From the NCBI GenBank assembly GCA_964017155.1, contig OZ024863.1, positions 47,092,864 through 47,156,863 on the forward strand: a stretch of 64,000 bases of DNA, given 5' to 3'. The position numbers and the translations under genes are program-made. The notes beneath the pieces were generated by a model. That model did not search any database. It saw nothing but the letters and a program-made list of their open reading frames with translations, and was not told where the DNA came from. Source of the DNA: Oasisia sp. SBJ-2009. Its lineage: Eukaryota > Annelida > Polychaeta > Sabellida > Siboglinidae. Shown here in pieces: positions 39,766-64,000 of this stretch. Position 1 is the stretch's first letter; each line of letters opens with the position of its first letter.

Positions 39766-40004
39766 CATGTTCTAATAGAAACACGAAGGAAACGATTTCT
39801 TTATTATTAATGATGAACGAATGTAAAATAATAATTTACGCTGTTCCAGCTTTTACTGACCAGTTGGTCAAAATTTAGTAAAGTAAAAGTATGTAGAACA
39901 GCAGTGTTCATAGCGTTTACGTTTTACTTTTTTTTACTTACGTTTTACTTTATTTTTAATTTCTTCCTCCTCAAAAATTAGTTCGGTTAAACAACATATT
40001 TTTT

Positions 40005-40090
40005 TCTGGGAAGCATCCAGCCACGTTATAATTACCGCGCGAAAACTATTCGTACACAAATATCCAACACTCTCTCTACCTAGGTAAGAG
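40005..40090 (-). mobile_element. SINE fragment of the same family as at 50815-51135
   Basis: GGGAAGCATCCAGCCA, a GCGCGAAAACTATTCG stretch and ACACAAATATCCAACACTC match the central body of the family. The head is absent. Confidence 0.55.
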
Positions 40091-40631
40091 ATTATATGCT
40101 AAAAGCATAAGAATAACTGTTTTTTGTCAGTCACAGGTAAATCAAGTCTCGCAATAATTACAACTAAAACGTACGGTTTTATTTATGTTATTCATGTAAC
40201 AGTTGTGTTATAATGTGCAGCACATTATCGTTTCCGTTCGTAACACATACTCGTGCGGGCTGTGTAAACACCCAATCTCTAGATAGTGCATAAAGGGCAC
40301 GATTAATCCTGACTCATGGAAACAAAACAAATTAATGCAGTTAAATGGAAATTAATAATCGTTCTCAGAAACACTGATGGCTAATGTGGGGGCACCACGA
40401 CCAACAAAACGTGCGTTGTTTTTGTTGATAAAGCCCGTATCAAAGAAAGCTGACCCCACGCTCCAGCCACGATGGGAGATAAGGAAAAACGGGGCCTAAT
40501 TAGACGATACGACGTTAGCGACGATGTCGTTTGCTGTGTTCGTAATGTCTTTGTCAACGAGTAACGAAGTATATATCTTTGATAATAATCATGGTAATGT
40601 ATGATGGTAATTTTTTTAATTTAATGTATGC

Positions 40632-40772
40632 ATACACACGCACGTATACACACTCACACTCGCACCAACACGCACGCACACGCACACGCACACGCACACG
40701 CAAACGCAAACGCACACGCACACGCACACGCACACGCACACGCACACGCACACGCACACGAACACGAACACG

Positions 40773-40805
<33 letters not shown>
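40632..40805. repeat. CACGCA/CA microsatellite
   Basis: Interrupted CACGCA, CAAACG and CACGAA units end in a pure CA run, about 110 bp upstream of the TATA box of the protease gene. It can form alternating purine-pyrimidine structure. Confidence 0.95.
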
Positions 40806-40808
<3 letters not shown>

Positions 40809-40913
40809 GATGCAGCGTGCACGCGTGCGCGTGTGTTTTCAAAACTATTCTGTGTTGGACACGAACACGAATACAAACACAAACACAGACACAAACACAA
40901 GCGATCGGATGGA

Positions 40914-40935
40914 AGTGACGTCACCCTATAAATAA
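40914..40935 (+). promoter_or_regulatory. CRE and TATA box of the multidomain protease gene
   Basis: A perfect cyclic-AMP response element TGACGTCA (40916-40923) is followed directly by CCCTATAAATAA (40924-40935), and a second half site TGACGTCG occurs at 40941. Transcription would start near 40960, about 270 bases before the ATG at 41232. The order and spacing fit a regulated TATA promoter. Confidence 0.55.
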
Positions 40936-41231
40936 CACACTGACGTCGATAAGAAGACGAACCCCGGATGTACGTATGCCCGTTGTAAACTCTAACCTAA
41001 TTAGGACTACAGACAGCGGTAGTGCATCAGTCGAACTCAGCAAGAGACCCCCACACTGGTAACCCGCCCTTTCTGGAACCTCCGCTGTCGTCAAACTCTG
41101 TAATGTGACACTCAGGGCAAGTGAGAGAACTTTGAGTTGACACGGACGACGTGGCTCGGCATTAGGCCAGTTTACTCGCTGCACCAAGTGGCTTACGTAG
41201 CGACGCGGAGAAACCACAACACGGACGAGAC

Positions 41232-54646
<13,415 letters not shown>

Positions 54647-56118
54647 GTCGTTTCTAGGCGATGTGTGTATCCTGAGAGAATTGATGGGGGAGAGGGAAAG
54701 ACACAAGAAATGTGAGAGCGAATGTGAGAGCGAATGTGGGCGCAAATACAAGAGCGAATATGAGAGCCAATGTAAGAGCGAGTGTGACACCGAATGCAAT
54801 ACCGGACGCAAGAGAGCGTAAGGGCGAATGCACGAGCGAATGCGACGGCGAATAATAGTGCTAGTGCAAGAAAAGGAACCAGTGTAAGGGACAGAGATAG
54901 TGTGGAAGACCGTGCTAGAGCGAGAGCATCAGCGAGAGTTAATGCGAGACCCGAGCGCGTGCGCGAGCTTGCAGTGCGCAAGAAAAACTGCTAAAAGTGT
55001 ACAGAACTATTAAGATATATAGTGAGTTAATCTTGTATATCTGATATATTAATTTACGTTTAACGATCTATGGAGGACATTTTGTAAAAACAAATTGAGA
55101 TAATACTAAATTACATAATATTCATTTACAAAGCTAATATTGCAAATTATCTAATGAACTTTTCCTCATTCATAAGTGGAATATAATCGTTTTAGAGGTT
55201 TTCTATGCATATACGTAACTTCTGAAGTAATTCAATTAATACTGTTGCTAGTTGTGCCACGTCTGTAATTTAACGACGTTATTTGACGACAATTTTTATT
55301 TCATAACAAATGTATTTGTATTGATCAATAATGCGTTTATATTTAATTGCACGATTCCTTTACCCGGTGATTTACTACATTACAATCATGTGTTTGTTTG
55401 TTTGTTAAAAATTTCATATATTTGTTGTGGTTCAAGTTTGTTCATTTATTTATCATCTTCGTTCGATGAGTACACTCTTATATTTTAACCACGTTAAGTT
55501 TATGATTTCGTGATTACATTTTGTTATTGTGAGTTGCGACCGTATCATCAACATTAAAATGAGGTATTACAACCGTGTTATTTATGTGCTGTTACAACGG
55601 CATTACTCGTCGTAATGCCGTTACGTCGTAATACCGTTCCGCCTGACTTACAAGTATGTTATTTCGCGTCACAGACACGTAACACTGGAAATACATGCAT
55701 ATAGCCTAGGGCCTGGCCTGTCTACTATACACTGAACTTCTAAAAATGACTCGCGTACTTAACTTCTTAGTCACTACCATAAATGTTTATAAACGTGACA
55801 GTTTATGCAGTTATATACGCCTTTGTCAAACACGATAACACATTAATCCTCCAGTTCGACTGTAACGAGTGGCCGCCGAATACATTATTTACAAGTAGGT
55901 CAACAACGGCAAACAATACAACTTTCTGCGGTTACCGTCGGCGCGATGAATCAATACACGCTAATCACACACACGGCGCTATCTGCTGCCATAGATACGG
56001 CGTACACACACTGGGTAGTTGGCTCTCTGCCTTGACGTGTGACGTGTAATCCGCCATGTTGTGATTCCTCCATCGCGTAATAGTCAAGTCGCGGTTCCGC
56101 TGTTCAGCAGTGTCCGCC
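54647..56118. other. 3' flank of the protease gene and intergenic gap
   Basis: A degenerate 12-bp tandem repeat (GAGCGAATGTGA type) occupies about 54700-54960, probably in the 3' UTR. The rest is AT-rich with no AATAAA close to the stop; ATTAAA occurs near 55554. No gene is supported. The promoter of the following gene must lie in the last few hundred bases; no TATA box is obvious. Confidence 0.5.
54700..54960. repeat. degenerate 12-bp repeat after the protease stop codon
   Basis: Units such as GAGAGCGAATGT and GAGCGAATGCGA recur with drift. Frames through it are open on both strands only because of the repeat. Confidence 0.7.
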
Positions 56119-58321
56119 ATGTTGTATCCTCTACGCTTGGCATTGGTTCTGCTTCTGGCTGTCCCGCCATGCTGGACACTCCGTACCCGCATAGCGGAGC
56201 TGATTACCCTTCCATCAGGTGAGTCCATCAACTTGACCCCGTGGGTTGAACTGGTCCAACCGGACGGTAGACTGGATATACGCTAACCGGATATGGTAAT
56301 GGATAATGTCAATAAACAACACGGGTGGTATCTCTGTTAAGCTTTCAACACTGTTTCACGTAAACCAACGTATCATATCTGGTGTATTACATAAAAAGAT
56401 CACATATTTAAATATTGATCGACCCAGTTCTATATTGTTTTGTGGTTATCACATGTTTACACATTGTTACGTTGCTGATACATATCTACACTGTTCTGTG
56501 TACATGTTGTTATCTGATAACGATCACTTGTATTGTCTGCGTGTACAAAAGCCTCCCAATGGTAGACAATAAGAAATATAACTCAATAGCCCGGTGGACT
56601 AGTAGCCTTAATATATTCATCCCCAAGAAAAATCCATTTTCTCCCATTTTTTGTGGATACCGCTGAAATGCGAACATTTTATGCAAACTCATCTATTGAC
56701 CTGCATTATTAAACACATAAATGGGAATTTAATAATTTATGATGCAACGTAATTATGTTATTATTATAATACATATTGGTATGGTGTCACATTCACACCG
56801 GCGTAACGATGACATCACCGTGTGGGGAGCGGTGGTGCACTGCCAGTATAACCACGGTACTGTACCGACATCAAGGGTCGTTTTCACCCAGGCTAGATCT
56901 AGGGTCTGTTTTTCACACGTCGTCCTTAAAACAAAGGTCAACATTACACAGCAGTTCGGGTATCACTTTTGGGAACCGTCCACGAAACAAGGTTAGGTTT
57001 TTTTTACCGCAGCATACTCTTACCTCTCCGCGTATATTTCGATATATATCGGCAACTACTCGGGAGAGTTTTGGAGAGATTGTTTTTTAATTCAATTTTT
57101 TTTATTGAGAATATACATTCAGAGTAGCGTCATGTGCCCTTCAATTGCAAACGCCAACCTCTTGTATGATGTGCATGATGTTACGAAATGCACAACTGAA
57201 TATCTTTAAAGAGATTCTTATTAAGCTTATATGTTTTCAACGTGTACTGTATTAAAACATGATAATTTCGCACATCAATGCATAACGTGGATGTTACCTT
57301 CGCAACCAGCCAAAACATAAGTGTGTTTACGTGAATCACTTTCAGTTTGCTACCACGTGGGTGATTAATTACGAGCCCGATTAGTGAACAAAACAATGAC
57401 CGTTGACTTTAAACACAGTGAACTAGTTGGATAAAACCCAATTGAACCGAATAACTCATGACCTTGAGTTATTCGAATAGTAGGCGTAGCCCAAACACGA
57501 AACTTCGCGTATATGCGGATGTTGTTTCTATATATTATCAGACTTGTAAGTGATTAATAAAGCACATTTGTAATCAAATGTATGAATATAAATATACGAA
57601 ATAATTCTGCTAAAAGGATTAATAAAAATGCGAACATTACAATGAGTTTAACATTTTAAAAGAATCCCTACAACTCACAATTCGACCGACGACGGAACAG
57701 TTCTTTGGACACTACAGATCGATCGTAGCAATGCACATATAATGTTCGCTATCAAACACAGTCAGGAGGCTATACTGGTGCTCTTGAAATAAGATAAGAT
57801 AAGAAACTTTTGAGCTCTTATGTTTCGAGAGCGAAGTTGCCTATGTACGTACACTTGGTATGTCGATTCTGACCAAACACGTAGGCTATTCATTGTCTTT
57901 GAGAACATGTTGACTGGTCGCCCATCTTGACAGGGACACCATGTCGAGACGACTCGGGTACTGAGAGAGGTGACGGTGACGTGTGGTCATCGTCGAACGA
58001 GTGCGACAGGAACAGATGTCACGAGGGCGTCTTCCTGAACTATGTCATCAAATACGGGTAAGAATAAACCGTTAATTTGGTATTATTATTATTATTATTA
58101 TTAGTAGCAGTAGCAGTAGCAGTAGCAGTAGCAGTAGCAGTAGCAGTAGCAGTAGCAGTAGCAGTAGCAGTAGCAGTAGCAGTAGCAGTAGCAGTAGCAG
58201 TAGCAGTAGCAGTAGCAATCTTACATATTACAGCTCGGTTTTACACAAACACGCACGCACGCAGGCACGCGCGCGCACGCGCGGGCACGCACTCACTCAC
58301 ACAAACGCACGCACACACTCA

Positions 58322-58369
<48 letters not shown>

Positions 58370-60742
58370 CACACACACACCTGACTTGACTAACTGTAAT
58401 TACATTATTCAGACGGGTCATATATGTCCCGTCCGTTTGCCGAAATCGAAATGTATCCAGCTACATTGTACCCCGATTTTGCAGGTGTCGCAAACTGACA
58501 GAACAGGAAAATCCCGACGCCGTCAACTGTCGCCCCGTGAGCGACGACAGCCTGGCGTTTCCCGACTGCTGCCCGAAACTGCAGTGTGACAGCTACGTGC
58601 CAGACTCAGTGACGACAGCGCGTGAGTTTGCCCTTTGCCCTGTTTTGCCCGCCACGACCCCGAGGGATGATTCCCAGGCACGACCCCCCTTCGATAGTAT
58701 ACTGGTTGATTGACAATTGGAAAGCGGATGTTACAGACGATATCACATCCGGCTATAAAAAAGATAAAAGACAAACACGCAAGTTTTACGGTATTTTGAC
58801 TATAGTCAATGAAACTTGAAAACAAAAGTACACTGATTATTTTAGATAGTTAAGTGGACTATATAAGCTATCCACCAAGCTATCCAATATTAACCATTAT
58901 AACTGCTCTATATGAAGCAGTGGTTGATATAATGTATAGTTATACTTGACCGCCATATTTAAAATGGCGGTCGAGAAGGCCGAACAAGTAAGAAATATAA
59001 TACTTTAAATCCTTTTCCCCTAAAACAATATATCTGCATATCACAATTACTGCTCTTTACGACGAAAGGGAAAACTTAATTTGGCAGCCATTAAAAAAAT
59101 TGCAGTCATTTTTAAAACAACTTAGTGGACTATTTTAAAGCTATAATTATGTGTATATTACTTAAGGTAAAATTTATACTTTCTTAAGTACCGAGTATAC
59201 ACGGGTCTGTTGGACAAGTCCTGGAATAAGCAGGATGACTTATGACACCGTTTTGTTGCCTGCAGCCTGCCGAGACCAGGCGACGACGTTCGCGTGTACG
59301 TTCTGGGCGACCAACAACGGCTGTCTACCTCCGAGTCCCTACTACAACTTCACGAGCAACTACTGCGAGCTCTCGTGCGGGTAAGTAGTAACTAAGTACG
59401 GACAGGAGGCCGAACCCCCCCCCCCCCCCACCCACCCAATTGTTTATGGGAACTAGAGATAGCCGCAATATTTGGATAAGGGGATTCAATGTGCGTGCTA
59501 TTTTGTTGTTGTTGTTGATAACTTGAAGGTGATGTTTTTGATGAGGGGCTAGTGTGGGGGGGGGGGGCGTATAAACCGAGGAGTTGGAGAGCCTCAAGAT
59601 GCTATTGTGTCGAACTTCAAGAGGTAGTGTAAATCGATGATTTCGGAGAGCGTCAACAGCTGATGAAAAAAATGTGAATGTCATCGAAAAGTATAGGTAT
59701 AGCACTGACACAATAGCTCAGCCCCACTAATATAAATTTCGTTCAGCCGCCATGTTGTTCACAATGATTTATTAAATATAATGACGTCAAAGCATTCATC
59801 TCCTTCTTCTCTTGTGACCCTAATAATTACACGTACATCAGCAGTCTACCCAATATATCACTCTACTCAACACAACATACATTATTGTTAAATAACATGC
59901 AATTTGAAGACCGTGTCTATTTAGTTTATTATTTAGCTGTCCGGACATGGCGAACTGTAATTTTTCAAAACTAATTTGTTTATTTTTGTAATTTTAACTG
60001 TAATTTTTCAAAAGTAAACGTCATGGTGATAGGTATGGTGTGGTAGTAACTATGATCAAATTAATTGGGTAACTAGTGTTCACGATGCCCACAGTCTTTC
60101 TCAAAATAAAAGATAAAAGTTTATCTCAACTTAATGTTGGCTTCCCCTTCACACATTCTGTCTTTCTTCTATTGTTTCCGGGTTACGTTTATCAGTTCAT
60201 CCTCACTAATTCTCTGTATACTATGTTGCTACATATGCCCCAAAATATGACCTTAAATTAGAGTATGAATGTGAAAGGAAATGCGTCCTACTTATTTCGT
60301 CGACACATGACGATTGTTGTAAAGGCAGATTATGGACCTATGCAGGGAACGAAACAAAATATGACCAGTTGTTGTGACATGTCCTGCCACCTGGTGATCA
60401 AAACTCAGTTACATTTCAAGCTGCCACATGTCACGTGTCACAGCTCGGAGACATCGTGTTTTGTGTTCGTCATTTAGGAACTGTGCAAATAATTGGTTGG
60501 TTATGTAGCTAGTTAATATGAGTGATTCAGCTAGACATGTTATTGTGTTAATTAGTGAATGTGTTTGAATGACTTGGAGGGTAAGTTTATGTAATTTGTT
60601 CATTTTGTTGTAAGTATGTAGTTAGTTACAGCTTTTTGTTACAAAATTGTAGTTAGTTAATCTGTGAGTTAATAATTAGTTAATTAATGTGCGATTCACT
60701 TAGTGAATTACTTATTTAGGAATTAGTAATACCAGTTATAAG

Positions 60743-60773
<31 letters not shown>

Positions 60774-61394
60774 GTGGGTGGGTGAGTGGGTGGGTGAGTG
60801 AGTGAGTGAGTGAGTGAGTGAGTGAGTGAGTGAGTGAGTGAGTGAGTATGTGAGTAAGTGGGTGGGTGGGTGGGTGGGTGAGTGAGCGAATCTGTGAGTG
60901 AGTTACTTATTTAATAAATTCGTAACATCAGTCTAAAACATTGAAAGGTTGAATGATTGAATGATTGAATGATTGAATGATTGAATGATTGAATGATTGA
61001 ATGATTGAATGATTGAGTGGTTGAGTGACTGAGTGATTGAGCGTTTGAGTGAGTGAGTGAGTGGGTGAGTGAGTGAATGAGTAAGCGAGTGGGTGAATGA
61101 GTGGGTGTGGGAGTGATGGTGAGTGGGTGGGTGGGTGGGTGGGTGGGTGGGTGGGTGGGTGGGTGGGTGGGTGGGTGAATACGTGGAATGAATGAAAGTG
61201 AATGTGAGTATGTGAGGGAGTGATGAAGTGAATGAAAAAGGGTGAGAAATGAGTTCGCGAAATGGAAAATGACTTAACAATTTTAATTCACTTACATTTG
61301 AAGTTTATGATATATGAACTTGGTAAGATTTAACAGCACCAACAGTAACTTAGAAGTTTATGACCACTTGTTTTTGTTATTCAGACTGTGCTGA
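56119..61394 (+). CDS. small secreted SVWC + ShKT domain protein, 5 exons, about 161 aa
   Basis: Exons: 56119-56218, 57934-58057, 58485-58621, 59266-59380, 61385-61394; phases agree. The last exon adds only ten coding bases, giving the final Gly-Leu-Cys and TGA. The signal peptide is MLYPLRLALVLLLAVPPCW. Exons 2-3 hold eight cysteines in the spacing of a single-domain von Willebrand factor type C (SVWC) module: PCRDD, NECDRNRCHEG, YGCRK, VNCRP, FPDCCPKLQC. Exons 4-5 hold six cysteines in ShKT spacing: PCRDQATTFACTFWATNNGC, then NYCELSCGLC, with the conserved final SCxxC. The mature protein should be a disulfide-rich extracellular protein of about 140 residues. SVWC proteins are linked in arthropods to immune and nutritional responses; ShKT modules occur in metalloproteases, channel-binding peptides and many cuticle or mucus proteins. 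A specific role cannot be assigned. Confidence 0.85.
58079..58382. repeat. TAT, AGCAGT, CGCA and CA microsatellites
   Basis: About 20 copies of the hexamer AGCAGT follow a short TAT run (58079-58217), then ACGC/CGCA and CA repeats (58250-58382). It begins about 20 bp after the exon 2 donor of the SVWC/ShKT gene. Confidence 0.97.
60745..61195. repeat. GATT, GAGT, GATTGAAT and GGTG tetranucleotide-type arrays
   Basis: A patchwork of related short repeats (GATT, GAGT, GGGT, then nine GATTGAAT units at about 60950-61015 and about 16 GGTG units at 61118-61178) lies in the last intron of the SVWC/ShKT gene, ending some 190 bp before its final coding exon. Confidence 0.95.
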
Positions 61395-62324
61395 CTGGCA
61401 CCCTAGCCAAGGCGACAATCACGACGTGCCACGGGTCATTCATCTCCGACTGTCGACTCCCGATGACGTAGGACCTACGTCACGTCTCACCAACCCCAAC
61501 GTTGCTGTCCACTCTACAAATCAACACCTCTCGTACTGCAGGCATCAAGGCCCATCATCGTAGAACTCGCCTCGACACGCCGTATCAAGGTCCACGGAAC
61601 TGCGCCCGGACTATGAGCGTTCCTCCACCTCTACGTCTCCGAGTGGCCGCGCGTGTGGCGAGCGAGGCGCTGTCGTAATCATCACTATTCATTGCCGACT
61701 CTAACTCCACGCGACGGCAGCGGTCGAGGACATTACTAACGCAATAATGAAGACCAGCGGCGCTGCGTGGCAATGTCAACGAAGCGTCAAATAGCCGTAT
61801 ATCACGCGTCGCACGTGGCTCTCGTTTAGTCGGCGACACTGCCTCGGGGCGGGCCGACTTGAAAGTAGCGCTCGCGTGCTGGCTGCTGGCCGCCGACTGG
61901 GGCGGGCGAGCGAGCGAGGAGCTATGTGGCCGCCACGGCACGGGCAGCCAACTCGCAGGAGTCGGACCCCGGGCCCAGGCCGCTAGAGGGGTTTACGTGG
62001 TGCGTCGACGGCGCGTGTCCGCAGTGGTTGCCGTGTCCAGCCGTCTGCCTGGTCGATACGTCCTCTTAGCGCTGCAGAGTTCACATATCAACGTCTTCAT
62101 TGGCGTCGTTGTTGTCGGCGTCATCCGTTGTCGTCGTCGACTTGTCCGTCTGCGTAGACGTTGCTGTCATCATTGTTACCATTGTCATCATTGCCATCAT
62201 TGTCATCATTGTTATCATCATCACTAACATAATCAAATATGATGTCGATCAGTCGGAGGCAGAAAGAGCGTACACATGTTATTTCATTTGTTCTTGGTTT
62301 CAGCCATCCCAGTACTGATGATTG

Positions 62325-62441
<117 letters not shown>

Positions 62442-62546
62442 GTCCGTGTGACCGTTTAAGTATCTATGCGCAAGTGATCGCATGCATGTCTGTAAGTGCA
62501 ATTCAAATATATATTACTATTACCCTATGTATTATGCCACAATGTT

Positions 62547-62556
62547 AATAAATAAA
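62547..62556 (+). terminator. possible polyadenylation signal of the SVWC/ShKT gene
   Basis: Overlapping AATAAATAAA about 1.15 kb after the stop. The distance is long, so an earlier non-canonical signal is possible. Confidence 0.3.
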
Positions 62557-64000
62557 ATGTTATACTTTAATTGAGAACACTTTTTTTGTAATACATACAT
62601 TAGGTTTATATTATTGAACAATTGATAATAAATATTATTTGTTTAAACATTTCATTAGATAATATATTTTATTTTACAAAATAATTCATTAGATGATTAT
62701 ATTTTATTAGTAATTAATGACAGTAAATGATGTATGTTATGTTGCAAGCGTTCCCGATGGACTAGTTACGCTGCACTAGTGGCCTACAAAACAATGCCTA
62801 TTCCTGTTAGGCCTATCGTTTATATTGTTCTATTGACTCAAATTATTACATTAGTAATTTGCTAAATATTAACAAGATAACAAAAATAGACAACGTTCTT
62901 AAGTAGTTGTCGAAAAGACGTCTTTCTATAGAATATTTTATATATCCAAATTTGATCAATTACCCATCGTAGCAAGCTCGCTTAGGTGTATGTTACGCAC
63001 AAGATGTAAAGCATGGAAAAAGCCCCGGGTCGTGATTCGTAATGGTCGACGTCCAATTCTCAGATCAGCTGATAGAATCGCAGTCGCTCACTGGTCCGTT
63101 TAAGTCACGTGCTAATTATGCTAATCGCGACGCTGATGTCAGCTGACCAGATCTACGGACGCCGGTCCGTCGGCCGGGCAAAGGGCACAGTGGCGACTCT
63201 CCGTAATATGGCTGTTTACTTTAAATCAGAATTATCAGTTCGATTTCGCCTCATATATATCGCAAGCCGGTTGCTGATTAGTAAACAAATTTCGGGTAAA
63301 GTGCGCAAGGCAGCTGCTGGTGGAAGCGTTTACACGGACTGTCATGGCGACTGTAAACACTGGGGGTGTAGCCCGACATTCACACCGCGGGTAGCGCCAC
63401 TTAGGAACCAGGGGTGGACGGGTTTGTACCCGAAATACGGAGGCTCGTAATCCCAGTCAGAGACCGATCGATGGTCGTGGTGTTGCTGTCGCAGTCGCCG
63501 TCCTGATAACAAGAGGCGAATTACTTTTGATACTTAACATACTGAACACAGTTGTAAAATGCGCAATATGTAAACAATTGATACAATTAAATGTTGTGTT
63601 TCATCTCCATAAACCAGGAACAATGAGAATGTTTTTAGAGATCTTAGTGGGCCTCTATTATTATATCTCTTAGTATAGTTTGATAGTTTCGTCTATGTGG
63701 TTCGAAAGTGTCTTCGCTCTGGTCTGGGAATGTGTTTTTCTGGTCTGACAGTAAATATGGGTATCTGAATATGTGTTACTGCATGTTGTTTGGGAATATT
63801 GTCTGAACCCGATTCCAGTTTGGTCTTATAATTTCATATAATAACTAGAAATGAAAATATTTATAATTCGGTCTACAGAGATTGGGAACATGTATTATCA
63901 TTGTCCCAGTATAGTATCGTTAAACTCTAATAATCTCTCCACGCTAAAAACTGATCGCTCTCCTATACGGGAGGCGTGTTCCTGTTTAGACACCCACCGC

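Noticed and set aside
61585..61941. 118-codon minus frame in the CpG-rich stretch
   Set aside because: Composition alone (Arg/Ala/Ser-rich) explains the open frame; no homology is recognisable.
63109..63450. 113-codon plus-strand frame MLIMLIATLMSADQIYG...
   Set aside because: No domain, no clear splice sites and no matching neighbour exon. It could be coding, but nothing supports it.

Overview
This is nuclear DNA from an invertebrate animal. Genes are cut into many small exons with GT-AG introns, whole-gene architectures are metazoan (ASXL, PIF1, CCDC178-like, TSP1/Ig/trypsin, SVWC/ShKT), intergenic DNA is AT-rich, and there are tRNA-derived SINEs, a Penelope-like retroelement remnant and very many micro- and minisatellites. 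A lophotrochozoan such as a mollusc is my best guess, but nothing here fixes the phylum. All gene models below were assembled by hand from translated exons, and every splice junction was checked for AG/GT borders and for reading phase.

Layout. (1) 419-628 (+): last exon of a papain-family cysteine protease that begins outside the window. (2) 1651-16882 (-): a 20-exon coiled-coil protein of about 938 residues, most likely CCDC178. (3) 18221-27905 (+): a complete 12-exon ASXL (Additional sex combs-like) gene, divergent from gene 2 across a shared 1.3 kb promoter region. The CCDC178/ASXL head-to-head pair matches human CCDC178/ASXL3 on 18q12, so it may be an ancient microsynteny block. (4) 28759-35580 (-): a complete 11-exon PIF1 helicase, tail-to-tail with ASXL, with polyadenylation signals only about 65 bp apart. 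(5) 35581-41231: intergenic, with a LINE remnant, SINE pieces, a strong hairpin and a 1 kb composite satellite. (6) 41232-54646 (+): an 8-exon secreted multidomain serine protease (TSP1, EGF-like, TSP1, very long Thr/Ser-rich mucin-like stretch, two Ig domains, active trypsin domain). I do not recognise this domain order as a named family, and it is the most unusual gene here. (7) 56119-61394 (+): a 5-exon small secreted protein with an SVWC domain and a C-terminal ShKT domain. (8) 61395-64000: probable 3' UTR and intergenic DNA with no supported gene.

The strongest non-genic pattern is that tandem arrays repeatedly sit flush against exon borders and are built from the splice-site sequence itself. 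There are about 74 copies of a 38-bp unit containing a consensus 5' splice site after exon 1 of the protease, about 45 copies of an acceptor-like unit before the last CCDC178 exon, decaying copies of the Walker A exon end plus donor in PIF1, a second 38-bp array at another PIF1 donor, and an 18-bp array at another CCDC178 acceptor. A separate 66-bp duplication in ASXL copies a real intron end and exon start 2,700 bp upstream, giving an intact-looking acceptor that would lead to a stop codon.

The window is therefore four conserved housekeeping or regulatory genes (ciliary or structural coiled coil, Polycomb-type chromatin factor, DNA helicase, lysosomal protease) followed by two lineage-type secreted genes that could act in extracellular defence or matrix proteolysis; that last role is inference.
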